NCBI GenBank assembly: GCA_003168265.1
Contig: PMSV01000016.1
Span: 1-36,202, forward strand
DNA from: Chitinophagaceae bacterium
GTDB taxonomy: Bacteria > Bacteroidota > Bacteroidia > Chitinophagales > Chitinophagaceae
DNA length: 36,202 nucleotides
Reading direction: 5' to 3'
Notes under the pieces: generated by a model
Database searches by the model: none
The model's input: only the letters and a program-made list of their open reading frames with translations
Told to the model about the DNA's origin: nothing
Program-made: the position numbers and the translations under genes
Part shown: positions 25,808 through 33,692 of the stretch, in pieces
Layout: each line of letters starts with the position of its first letter
Numbering within the stretch: position 1 is the first letter of the stretch

Positions 25808-26125
25808 GTGGACAGCGACAAGATAGACGCCAATCCAGAAGCTATCAAAAAATTCCTAACTGACCGTTTAACCGACAAAATTTTGGATAAACAAAAAAAA
25901 CTTGCGTCACCAATTGAATTTACTCTAGTCCCGGTTATATGGGGAGGAAAGGAAGACCTTAAAGTATATGGTGAATATTTCCAGGAGCATCAACTCGATT
26001 TAAAAAACGTTCACGAGCCTTTTGGATGGCTCCAGTTTTCAGATGGTAAAGATTATTATGCCCATCGCTTTTCTAGGCTGAAAAACCTCTTTAACGATTT
26101 TGATCCAGTTACAAAAGGTGAATAA
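25808..26125 (+). CDS. Hypothetical protein; C-terminal part of the split gene
   Basis: A 105-codon frame from GTG 25808 in the same frame as the upstream 163-codon ORF, from which it is separated by TAA and 13 sense codons. Those 13 codons (SSHITLVEVVNIHV type) contain no normal start codon yet read as a beta strand that would carry the E-x-x of a nuclease-like core; the usual lysine is Val, so activity is doubtful even if read through. The rest holds FTLVPVIWGGKEDLKVYGEY and FGWLQFSDGKDYYAHRFSRL, not recognised. Initiation at GTG without a ribosome site is weakly supported, so this is best regarded as the 3' piece of a pseudogene. Confidence 0.45.
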   Translation: MDSDKIDANPEAIKKFLTDRLTDKILDKQKKLASPIEFTLVPVIWGGKEDLKVYGEYFQEHQLDLKNVHEPFGWLQFSDGKDYYAHRFSRLKNLFNDFDPVTKGE

Positions 26126-26133
26126 GGGCATAG

Positions 26134-26568
26134 GTGGTAGACATAGATAATGTGCTAGTTGATTTTGTAACGGGTATTAAAAAAACAGCTAAGCAAGACC
26201 TATAGTTTTATGAGGGCAGATTAGATGAGGTGCCGCATATTTTTTCAAGAATGGTGCCAGTTAAAGATGCCGTTGATCCTTATAAATTATTGACTGAATA
26301 TTTTGACTTCTATATCCTTTCGATTACACCTTGGAATAATCATACTGCCTGGGTCGGTAAATTGAATTGGGTAAAAAAATATTTGGGCGAACATGCTTAT
26401 AAACGGTTGATACTTTCCCATCATAAGAATCTCAACGGCAGAGATTTTTTAGTAGACAACCGAACAAAAAATAGTGCTGATCGATTTAATGGAGAACTTA
26501 TTCTTTTTGGTAGTAACACTTTTCCTGATTTGAATACTGTTACAAGGTATCTACTGACAAAGGTTTAA
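26134..26568 (+). pseudogene. 5'(3')-deoxyribonucleotidase (NT5C type) with in-frame TAG
   Basis: HAD-family nucleotidase removing phosphate from (deoxy)pyrimidine monophosphates. The frame from GTG 26134 gives VDIDNVLVDFVTGIKK, containing the DxD nucleophile motif, then a TAG at 26203-26205, then FYEGRLDEVPHIFSRMVP continuing in the same frame to AYKRLILSHHKNLNGRDFLVDNRTKNSADRF and the end at 26568. The downstream part keeps SITPWNNHTAW and the Lys and Asp motifs. One stop in an otherwise intact frame and loss of the usual first residues point to a recent pseudogene. A 112-codon frame from GTG 26230 could still be translated but would lack the nucleophile. Confidence 0.82.
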
Positions 26569-26599
26569 AGTTTTTGTCTGGATAGAGAATAAAGTGTAT

Positions 26600-27484
26600 C
26601 TAATTTGGCGGACTATTGAAGCCATCGATAATTCCAGTTAAACGTCTCTGTATATTCCAAGTGGCACAGTTTAGTACGCCTCCAAGTTTAGCCAGTTCCT
26701 GGCAGTCGATATCTATCAATTCCCGATTCGGAAACGCACTTCTCAAAGCTATTTCGGCGATTTGATCGCCGAGCTGAGCATAAACAGGGTAAATGATATA
26801 ATTCCCCACTTCCAGAAAGTTAATATAGCATCCCGTGGCGTCGTTTGAATCATTATTTTGCCAGGATGTATAAGGCAAATCAATAATCCGGAGACCAGCA
26901 TTCATGAGACTACATCGTAAAGCATAGCCAAATTCCAAGTATACCTTGTTTTTAGGATACCGGTTAACCAAAACTGTATTTTCATTCACAAAGCGAACCA
27001 TACCGTCAGCATGTCCGACCAAATCCCTGGGCTCGTGGGGTATGACAATTACCTGTTTTACCCTAAGCTGGTTCTTAATTTCAACAATCAAATTGCGTTC
27101 AGGGAAATCAGGGTTTTCCTTAAATACCTTGGAGGTAATGATCACCTTGGTCTTTGATTTTACTATGTTGCCGCCATCCAAAACAATACCTACTCTATTA
27201 GGTAAGATTCCCAATGTTTTTAACAGCACTTCAGGATCAGATTTTGTATTTTGATATTTCTTAATCTTCAAGTAGTCTGGGTCGTACTTGTATTGTACAA
27301 AAAAGTGATTGGTTACCTGAATCGGCATAAAATCTCTTACCCACAGATCTTTTGTCCCACTCAGGATTTCATATTTAATCCTGAATTTATCAAATCTCTG
27401 GATCAACTGATCATAGAACTCAGGACATTTCATTTCCAGAAGATCGGACAGGTAAACAATATTAGATTCCTGATCGCAAATCAT
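26600..27484 (-). CDS. Agmatine/peptidylarginine deiminase family protein
   Basis: Guanidine-group modifying enzyme fold (Porphyromonas-type PAD, agmatine deiminase) that hydrolyses a guanidinium to a ureido group. The 294-aa protein retains the expected active-site set: Trp48-Val-Arg-Asp51 (WVRDF), Asp103 in LDGGN, His158 and Asp160 in GHADGMVRF, and the nucleophile Cys273 in GGVLNCATW. It lacks a signal peptide, so it is cytoplasmic. I start at ATG 27484, which overlaps the HNH gene stop as ATGA; the in-frame ATG at 27505 is less likely. The substrate could be agmatine, but its length and coupling to a nuclease differ from ordinary metabolic agmatine deiminases (about 340-370 aa). Confidence 0.85.
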   Translation of the reverse strand: MICDQESNIVYLSDLLEMKCPEFYDQLIQRFDKFRIKYEILSGTKDLWVRDFMPIQVTNHFFVQYKYDPDYLKIKKYQNTKSDPEVLLKTLGILPNRVGIVLDGGNIVKSKTKVIITSKVFKENPDFPERNLIVEIKNQLRVKQVIVIPHEPRDLVGHADGMVRFVNENTVLVNRYPKNKVYLEFGYALRCSLMNAGLRIIDLPYTSWQNNDSNDATGCYINFLEVGNYIIYPVYAQLGDQIAEIALRSAFPNRELIDIDCQELAKLGGVLNCATWNIQRRLTGIIDGFNSPPN

Positions 27485-27984
27485 TTTCCAAGTCTTTTTT
27501 TCCAAACCAGACCGATTGCTTTTCCTATAATCATAAATTCATCCTCTTTGAATGTATCAGTCTTCGCATTGTTGCACCAGTAACATGAAAGTGTTAGGTT
27601 TTCCAAATTACTATATTTTTCTTCTGACTTTTTCCGATCGATTTCCAAATTTCGGCCCCTCGTAGATCTCTTGTTCACTATTCCTATTGTATGTAAATGG
27701 TCCAGCTCTTCTTGCGTAATGCCACAATAGTGACAACTCTTTTCTGTATTTGAATACCAATAATAGAAGTCCCAAAAATTCCCTTCAATGCCTTTGTTTT
27801 TCCATTTATCTCTAATGGTTGTGATGGGTCTCCATCTAGATTCCAAACTGAGATTTAGTTGACTTATTGTTTTTCTGTCAACATTCAATAAATTGGCGGC
27901 TTCCTGAAATGTTTTCAGTTCCACATAGACCGAATTAATAAATTCTTGCTGAACCCTATCGAGATCATGTAATGTCCTGTGCAT
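27481..27984 (-). CDS. HNH endonuclease with N-terminal helix-turn-helix
   Basis: A 167-aa protein. Residues about 20-50 (FQEAANLLNVDRKTISQLNL) form a helix-turn-helix. Residues about 80-150 form a zinc-supported HNH/treble-clef nuclease: Cys84-x2-Cys87 (SCHYCG), LEIDRK with Asp116, NLTLSCYWCNNAKTD with Cys134-x2-Cys137 and Asn139, then DEF. Catalytic residues appear intact, though the first His of a classic HNH is replaced by the EID context common in this subfamily. The stop overlaps the deiminase start as ATGA, so the two are translationally coupled. A 260-nt gene-free region lies upstream. Confidence 0.82.
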   Translation of the reverse strand: MHRTLHDLDRVQQEFINSVYVELKTFQEAANLLNVDRKTISQLNLSLESRWRPITTIRDKWKNKGIEGNFWDFYYWYSNTEKSCHYCGITQEELDHLHTIGIVNKRSTRGRNLEIDRKKSEEKYSNLENLTLSCYWCNNAKTDTFKEDEFMIIGKAIGLVWKKRLGK

Positions 27985-28244
27985 GGATTGTATATTTTAT
28001 TGCTTCCCTACGTGAAGGTATATACGAATGCGGAACATCTTGTCCTAACAATGAAATTTGACCGCTATACAACTAATATTATTATCATTGCAATCATTGC
28101 AAATAATAAATATATAATTGAATATTATATTGCTGAACAAATAAATAATATGCATGGGAATAACTAAATCTCAAATCTACCAATAGCAAATTCGGAAATC
28201 ATAAATGTTTTTTATAGTCCTGTTCAAATACAGACTATTATAAT

Positions 28245-29174
28245 TTAAGACACTTTTTTTAATATCCAATCCACCAGTCCGGCAGCAATCGACAGTTCGG
28301 TAATCTTTTCAACATAGTAAAGATTGATGATGCCTTCTTCTTTATAATTTAATAAATCTTCTGTAGGACTGTGAACAATATAAAAGTATTTTTGATATCC
28401 TTCATGTTGCGCAAATTCGCTAAGATATTTTTTGTATTCTGCTAAATTGGACTGGGACTTAATTTGAACCATGGCTCGTTCATTTGTTACAGGTGCAAAT
28501 AAGTCTAGGTCAAGGGTTTTTTGCACTTTACCGCGTTCGCTAAGTCTTTGCCAGCCGCCTTGTCTAAATATTAAATCTATTAGTACTTCAAAATCTTGCC
28601 AAGTAAGATGTTTTATTACTTCTGATAGTTTGAGATTTAGATTATGCATTGCGACTTCCACATCAATAACTACAGTAAGTTGTTCGCCATTTATTTTTGT
28701 AATTGCATATTTTTGTTCAAGCACTGAACAGATGGTACCTCTATAACCTTGAACCTTTGAAAGTTTTCCGCTTATAGTATTCATTTCTAGTATTTTCCCA
28801 TTTATATCTGCATCTGACCAATTACCTATAACGGGTCTCGTTTTTGTATTATCTGCCAGAAGAGTTATCGTTGGTTCTGAAAAGCACCACCACATTTTCT
28901 GGGCGTAAAAGGTTATCCATAAAGTATCTGCTCCAGCTTCGTAAAATTGTTTGATTTGATTGCAATGATTGGTGGCGGTAGAGGGAGTCTTATGTTCAAC
29001 ATTAAGATAATAATCGTTTACAAATTGCCAATTTCCATGGAGGCATTCCTGATGATCTATTTGGCCGTACCCTAAACGCAGAGTTTGGGACTTTGTAATG
29101 CAATCTTCTTCGAATTCTCCACCGCCGCCTAATTTAATAAAAAGTATTTTCTTGGGAGCTATCCTATTATTCAT
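28245..29174 (-). CDS. Mrr-like (type IV-like) restriction endonuclease
   Basis: A 309-aa protein. The N-terminal half (KILFIKLGGGGEFEEDCI, TLRLGYGQID, DTLWITFYAQKMWWCF) looks like a modified-base or PUA/EVE-type recognition domain. The C-terminal half from about 188 is an Mrr catalytic domain: LTWQDFEVLIDLIFRQGGW with Glu196, LDLDLFAP with Asp222/224 and MVQIKSQ with Gln237-x-Lys239. These match the E, D and QxK pattern of Mrr nucleases that cut modified DNA. It is 78 nt downstream of the DUF2779 gene on the same strand. No methyltransferase is next to it, consistent with type IV restriction. Confidence 0.78.
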   Translation of the reverse strand: MNNRIAPKKILFIKLGGGGEFEEDCITKSQTLRLGYGQIDHQECLHGNWQFVNDYYLNVEHKTPSTATNHCNQIKQFYEAGADTLWITFYAQKMWWCFSEPTITLLADNTKTRPVIGNWSDADINGKILEMNTISGKLSKVQGYRGTICSVLEQKYAITKINGEQLTVVIDVEVAMHNLNLKLSEVIKHLTWQDFEVLIDLIFRQGGWQRLSERGKVQKTLDLDLFAPVTNERAMVQIKSQSNLAEYKKYLSEFAQHEGYQKYFYIVHSPTEDLLNYKEEGIINLYYVEKITELSIAAGLVDWILKKVS

Positions 29175-29252
29175 CTCAGTATCTATTTTATGGTTAACGA
29201 ATAAATATAATTCAGTTTCTATCTTTATTGGTGAAAAATGAATTGGGTTCTG

Positions 29253-30746
29253 TCAAATGCATTTTTGTAGTTTTCCTAATATTCGAACCATCGCCAAAGT
29301 ATCAAGTTTGCAATATTCTAGCAAGGCATTTCTTATTTTAATCTTTGCAGCTGTGTCTGGCATATTTATTAATCCTTCAAAAGCCGCCATTGCCACTCCG
29401 CCGTTACCAATTTCCATGTTTTTGTAACTAAGCTCAGGTATTAATGCAGGCAAGACGTATTTAATAGAGTAAGAGCCATTCATTTCCGGAGTATAGTACC
29501 ATTTATTCTGAAAAGGCTCCATTAAGTCCACTAGGCGATCCAATATAAGATCTATTTTAACTGCAAACTCAGGAAAATCGGTTTGTAGTTCTTTGAGCCT
29601 ACTGGCTTCAAATCCTTTGTTATAAGCTAACACAGTTCCCTTACCACCAATTATCTGAATTAATTGCATTATAAATTCCGATCGGGGGTCGTGCTCAGGT
29701 TCACCCAAATAAAAATAGTGCTGAAGTTCGGATTCTGGGCTTTCTTTGATATGTATCGAGAATTGGAAAGGAATCTGTTGGTAGGGGTGGCTGTTGTCAT
29801 ATAAGGGAACTGCTGGCATGAAAGTTTCAAAATCCATAAAATAGATTGGGTATTCCAACTGTTGCAGCCATTGTTTGATTTGGGAGATGTCAATATGGGT
29901 ATAGTTGTCCTTTTGTGCTCTTACCTGGAGTTCCTGAGCATTGGATAAAACAAAATCACCCGGCAATTGCCTGAATTCAATAATACCTTTATAATAGAGA
30001 TCAAACTTCTTAGTTGACCACAGGCGGGTTAGATTAAAGACAGATAATTCAGGAATATGTTTCCAGCAATGTCCCTTGAATTCGCATTCGTAGGGTTCAT
30101 CACAGTGTGGGCCGATATCCTTCACCGGTTCTTCCGTAAGCTCCAATACTTGTTTGTATTCTTCATTCTGGCTCAGGATAATATCCTGTAATTTCAGCAC
30201 CATTTCTTTTACAGAAACAATCGAAAATAGCTGGTTTAGATCCAGCTCGCCGGCCCGGGCATATGTCGTATTTATATGGACGATGTAAATATCATCAATC
30301 TCAAGACCAGCCCCTGTCATTACAAAGTACTGCAAGGCAGCGTCCATAATATATTGATCTTTTACTTCGGTACTACTTTTGACTTCATAAGCATACCATT
30401 TACCGTCTTTTTGAACTAGTATATCTAAGGCGGCCATTACCCCACCATATTGAAAAGCAGCCTCATAAAAAACCGGTTCAGCCGCTTCTATCCAATCAAA
30501 GGTTTGTTGCACGGATTCCCTGTAATGGAAGCTGTTAATGGGAGAAGCATCTTTGCCGCCAGGGAATAACTGTCTTGCAAACTTGCCAACGTTAGTACCT
30601 CTCGCAAAGATCATTTCCTGACCTGCAGAGATCTCTGGTTTTAAATCCGGCCTATTCTTGTGCAGCCATAAACGCTTTGGGCATTGCTGCCCCATCATGA
30701 AGGTAGATTTAGAAAGAAGATAGCGGTCGTTCGGGGGAATATTCAT
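29253..30746 (-). CDS. DUF2779 protein: Cas4-like nuclease fused to DEDD exonuclease
   Basis: A 497-aa two-domain protein. Residues about 10-230 form a Cas4/AddB-like PD-(D/E)XK domain with an iron-sulfur cluster: Cys22 (QQCPKRLW) and Cys215, Cys221, Cys227 (HCDEPYECEFKGHCW) bracket Asp108 and Glu121-x-Lys123 (YEVKSS). Residues about 300-497 form a DEDD 3'-5' exonuclease of the RNase H-like fold: YFMDFETF with Asp305/Glu307, AYNKGFEASRL, and LEYCKLDTLAMV near the C-terminus. Such fusions probably process DNA or RNA ends in repair or defence. It is divergent from the AAA ATPase gene and may share an operon with the Mrr-like gene. Confidence 0.85.
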   Translation of the reverse strand: MNIPPNDRYLLSKSTFMMGQQCPKRLWLHKNRPDLKPEISAGQEMIFARGTNVGKFARQLFPGGKDASPINSFHYRESVQQTFDWIEAAEPVFYEAAFQYGGVMAALDILVQKDGKWYAYEVKSSTEVKDQYIMDAALQYFVMTGAGLEIDDIYIVHINTTYARAGELDLNQLFSIVSVKEMVLKLQDIILSQNEEYKQVLELTEEPVKDIGPHCDEPYECEFKGHCWKHIPELSVFNLTRLWSTKKFDLYYKGIIEFRQLPGDFVLSNAQELQVRAQKDNYTHIDISQIKQWLQQLEYPIYFMDFETFMPAVPLYDNSHPYQQIPFQFSIHIKESPESELQHYFYLGEPEHDPRSEFIMQLIQIIGGKGTVLAYNKGFEASRLKELQTDFPEFAVKIDLILDRLVDLMEPFQNKWYYTPEMNGSYSIKYVLPALIPELSYKNMEIGNGGVAMAAFEGLINMPDTAAKIKIRNALLEYCKLDTLAMVRILGKLQKCI

Positions 30747-31013
30747 CTCAATCCTGGTATGGCAAAAAAGGAATAGTATTCAATTTAACGATTAAGCGGC
30801 TAACCTATACGTTCTTGCTCCTTTATATACCTGTTTTTTCAAAATTAAACAAGCAGCACGTCATATCATGTCGTCGTACTACCTAGTTTGGTAGCCGAAT
30901 TTCTCTTTTCACCAAATCTTTCAAAGAAATTTTCAATCCGGAAAGAGAAACGACATGTCTTGTCGCCGCACTTTTTTACTTTTGGACATCAACTTGGCAC
31001 GAAATAAAATACC
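30747..31013. promoter_or_regulatory. Divergent control region with inverted repeats
   Basis: Region between the DUF2779 gene (minus) and the AAA ATPase gene (plus). It contains ATGTCGTCGTAC and CGACATGTCTTGTCG-type words, related sequences repeated about 90 nt apart, the second being a hairpin with arms CGACA and TGTCG. These may bind the WYL regulator encoded at 32117. Confidence 0.3.
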
Positions 31014-32087
31014 ATGGAAATAACGGACTTAAAAATGAATGAATCAGTGCTGTTTTCAGAATTCAGTACCTATGTGGATCCCATACGGTTATATTTTGCA
31101 TATTTCAAGAAAATACCTTCTGTAAAGACCATAGATGGAATCGATTCAATTCGGTTTAAAAAATGGATAAATAGTGAACGGACTGAAAAAATTGTTGATA
31201 AAAATTCAAAGCAACTGTATAAAAGAAAGTTGAGGAAGTGGCAGGATTCGGAAGGTTATTTTTTGCTGGATAATAACGTGCTCATATACTTTGAAATAGG
31301 CAAAGTGAGTGTTTTGTATGAATATGACCAGGAATTACTGGCTCTTGAATATATGCGTCAGATTGGCCGGTCTCGCGCCTCAGAAGGAAAAGGTCAGGAA
31401 ATCTCTTTGGTAGTAGATGGTCAAAACGGAATTGATACCAATAGTCTGAAGATAAAAAAACCAAAACTGGATCTGGCAATTCATTATAATGATGACCTGC
31501 TCTCTTTTCACGATAAAATAGTTTCATCATTGAAGACTAAGAATAAAAGTGGGCTGTACTTACTTTACGGAATTCCTGGTACTGGCAAGTCAACGTACAT
31601 TCGGTATTTAGTTTGTTCCACGAAAAAGAAGGTGATCTTTATGCCGCCCGGACTTGCTGGTCACCTGGATTCAACCCAAATCGCTAAGATGCTATTGGAA
31701 AATGAAAATGCCATTTTCGTTATTGAAGATGCTGAGGAATTGATCAACTCCCGGGATTTGGGGAAAAACTCTGCGATGTCGATGCTGCTTAACTTAACCG
31801 ACGGCCTCCTAGGAGACGCGCTTGGTATTCAGATTATAATAACATTCAACACCAATCCGGCTAACCTGGACAAGGCACTTATGCGTAAAGGAAGGCTGAT
31901 CGCATTATATGAATTCAAGCCTTTGTCCGTCTCCAAAGCTAGATTACTATTGAACAAAACGGGTGCTTGTGATTACACCGTAATTGAGCCTATGACGCTT
32001 GCTGATCTTTTCCATGTGAGAGGGAGAGATTATCAATTTAAAAATAATATCCGGAATCCGATTGGTTTTTTGGTCGGTGCTGTTTGA
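31014..32087 (+). CDS. BCS1-like AAA family ATPase
   Basis: A 357-aa soluble ATPase. Residues about 1-150 are unrecognised. The AAA core starts near 175: Walker A GIPGTGKST (186-194), Walker B AIFVIEDAEEL (233-243), sensor 1 IIITFNTN (274-281) and the RKGR arginine-finger region (291-294). The closest domain type is the BCS1-like AAA, but no transmembrane segment is visible. It is the first gene of a plus-strand group with a WYL regulator 29 nt downstream and a Cys-rich protein after it. A role in defence or in stress-controlled remodelling is plausible; the substrate is unknown. A second ATG (codon 8) could also be the start. Confidence 0.82.
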   Translation: MEITDLKMNESVLFSEFSTYVDPIRLYFAYFKKIPSVKTIDGIDSIRFKKWINSERTEKIVDKNSKQLYKRKLRKWQDSEGYFLLDNNVLIYFEIGKVSVLYEYDQELLALEYMRQIGRSRASEGKGQEISLVVDGQNGIDTNSLKIKKPKLDLAIHYNDDLLSFHDKIVSSLKTKNKSGLYLLYGIPGTGKSTYIRYLVCSTKKKVIFMPPGLAGHLDSTQIAKMLLENENAIFVIEDAEELINSRDLGKNSAMSMLLNLTDGLLGDALGIQIIITFNTNPANLDKALMRKGRLIALYEFKPLSVSKARLLLNKTGACDYTVIEPMTLADLFHVRGRDYQFKNNIRNPIGFLVGAV

Positions 32088-32116
32088 TTTGTTTAATGAT
32101 TATAAAAAGTAGATAA

Positions 32117-33022
32117 ATGCCCAAAGAGACTTTTATTGCCCGATTTTCCCTGATCATAAAGCGATTGGAAAAAGGTCCTGCTACCTACGAGCAAATTGCA
32201 AAATATCTGGAAGATGAGTCAGCTATTCAGGACAGGGACTTTATCATTTCCAGGCGGACTCTTCAAAGGGATATCAGGGATATTTATTCACAGCTCAACA
32301 TTGAAATTTCCAACGAGAAGAGGGGAGATAAAAGGTACTTTATTAAAACCCAGCCTGAGACTCAGGAACACAGTCAGCGCTTGCTGGAGTCCTACCAGAT
32401 TGTCAATGCCATTCATGCAGCCCATGACTTTTCAGAATATGTCTTTTTAGAAACCAGAAAACCCAAGGGCCTAGAACATTTTTACGGCCTGTTATATTCT
32501 ATTCGTAATAAAAGAGTCTTACATTTTACATATTTCAAATACCCAGACGAAGACTTTACTAACAGAATCGTACACCCTTTGGGCCTCAAAGAATCACAAG
32601 GCCGCTGGTACCTGATTGGTATAGATGCGAAAGATAAAAAGTTAAAAACATTTGGCCTTGACAGGATGAAAGACATCGATATCAGTAAATCGAAGTTCCG
32701 CGAGTCCTATGACTACAATTTGAATGCATTATTTAGTCATTCATTTGGCATCATCAATACCGGGAAGGAAAAACTTCAAACTCTACTTTTGAAATTTTCA
32801 TATAATCAGGCGCAGTATATTAAAACCTATCCGCTACACGCATCCCAAAAGGTGATTGAAGAAAATAGAAATGGGCTACTCATAGAGATAGTCGTGTTTA
32901 TTACCTACGATTTAATAAAAGAGCTCATTTCTTTTGGTGAAGACCTAGTTGTTATGAATCCCCTTAAACTGCGCGGCGAAATAAAAAAGACATTGACGAA
33001 TACCTTAAAACTTTACAAATAG
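32117..33022 (+). CDS. WYL-domain transcriptional regulator
   Basis: A 301-aa regulator. The N-terminal winged-helix (residues about 1-60) contains YEQIAKYLEDE and SRRTLQRDIRDIYSQL. The WYL domain follows with YGLLYSIRNKRVLHFTY, HPLGLKESQGRWYLIGID and KTFGLDRM; a C-terminal WCX-like extension covers the last 80 residues. WYL proteins bind nucleic-acid or nucleotide ligands and commonly control phage-defence genes. Here it sits between an AAA ATPase and a Cys4 protein, so it probably regulates this operon, perhaps through the inverted repeats at 30,860-30,980. Confidence 0.9.
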   Translation: MPKETFIARFSLIIKRLEKGPATYEQIAKYLEDESAIQDRDFIISRRTLQRDIRDIYSQLNIEISNEKRGDKRYFIKTQPETQEHSQRLLESYQIVNAIHAAHDFSEYVFLETRKPKGLEHFYGLLYSIRNKRVLHFTYFKYPDEDFTNRIVHPLGLKESQGRWYLIGIDAKDKKLKTFGLDRMKDIDISKSKFRESYDYNLNALFSHSFGIINTGKEKLQTLLLKFSYNQAQYIKTYPLHASQKVIEENRNGLLIEIVVFITYDLIKELISFGEDLVVMNPLKLRGEIKKTLTNTLKLYK

Positions 33023-33071
33023 GGAAAATATCCAATTGAAATAGGTCACTTGCAAAGGTTAGAGCAAAAAA

Positions 33072-33692
33072 ATGAAATTTATGAATGCCATCTTTACAAC
33101 CTGTGATAAATGTGGGAGAGACATTCCTTATGGTAGCGCATACGTAGCTATTGCCAGGAATATAGAACAGACCGAGTATTCAGAATCGAGTAAGGATTAT
33201 GATATTCAAATTATCGATTCAGAGGTTATTCTCATGCTATGTGGAAAATGCGGTAACGGTTTTCACTACGACCGCATAAAAGAATTAATAGAAGAGCCTT
33301 CAAAGAAAACAAAAATTGTAGATGATCTGTTAGATGATGCCCTCAATGCATTGGCATTGAATGTCTCAGCGAAGTCAGTTAATTTTAAGTGTGTTGGAAC
33401 CAGTTATATGCTTCATTTATTGATAAAGTCTGGCAATGATACGAGTGTCATGCAACCTGGGATCGTAATTGATTTTGAGTTAAAGCATTCAAGACCCTTT
33501 GTTCAGTCCAAATATAGACACGTAGGGACTGCAATCGCTTTCTGCAGCCCGTTTGAAATATTATCAGATTCGGAAAGTGAACTGATGACTGATAAGCTAT
33601 TACAGAAGCTGACATATAAGCAGGTTGATGAAATTCAAGCTTTTTTCAACCTAAGAAATGATGAATTAGAAAATAGAAAAGATATTTACTAA
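33072..33692 (+). CDS. Hypothetical protein with four-cysteine zinc-binding N-terminus
   Basis: A 206-aa protein. Cys11-x2-Cys14 (TTCDKCGRD) and Cys57-x2-Cys60 (MLCGKCGNG) make a likely zinc ribbon or knuckle. A charged linker follows (EEPSKKTKIVDDLLDDALN). The remainder, about residues 90-206, is mixed alpha/beta and unrecognised. It follows the WYL gene by 49 nt in the same direction and may be the third member of the AAA-WYL operon. No catalytic motif is seen. Confidence 0.65.
   Translation: MKFMNAIFTTCDKCGRDIPYGSAYVAIARNIEQTEYSESSKDYDIQIIDSEVILMLCGKCGNGFHYDRIKELIEEPSKKTKIVDDLLDDALNALALNVSAKSVNFKCVGTSYMLHLLIKSGNDTSVMQPGIVIDFELKHSRPFVQSKYRHVGTAIAFCSPFEILSDSESELMTDKLLQKLTYKQVDEIQAFFNLRNDELENRKDIY

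Noticed and set aside
27979-28167. 62-codon plus-strand frame
   Set aside because: Very AT-rich, made mostly of Ile/Asn/Tyr, overlapping the HNH gene start on the other strand; looks like chance.
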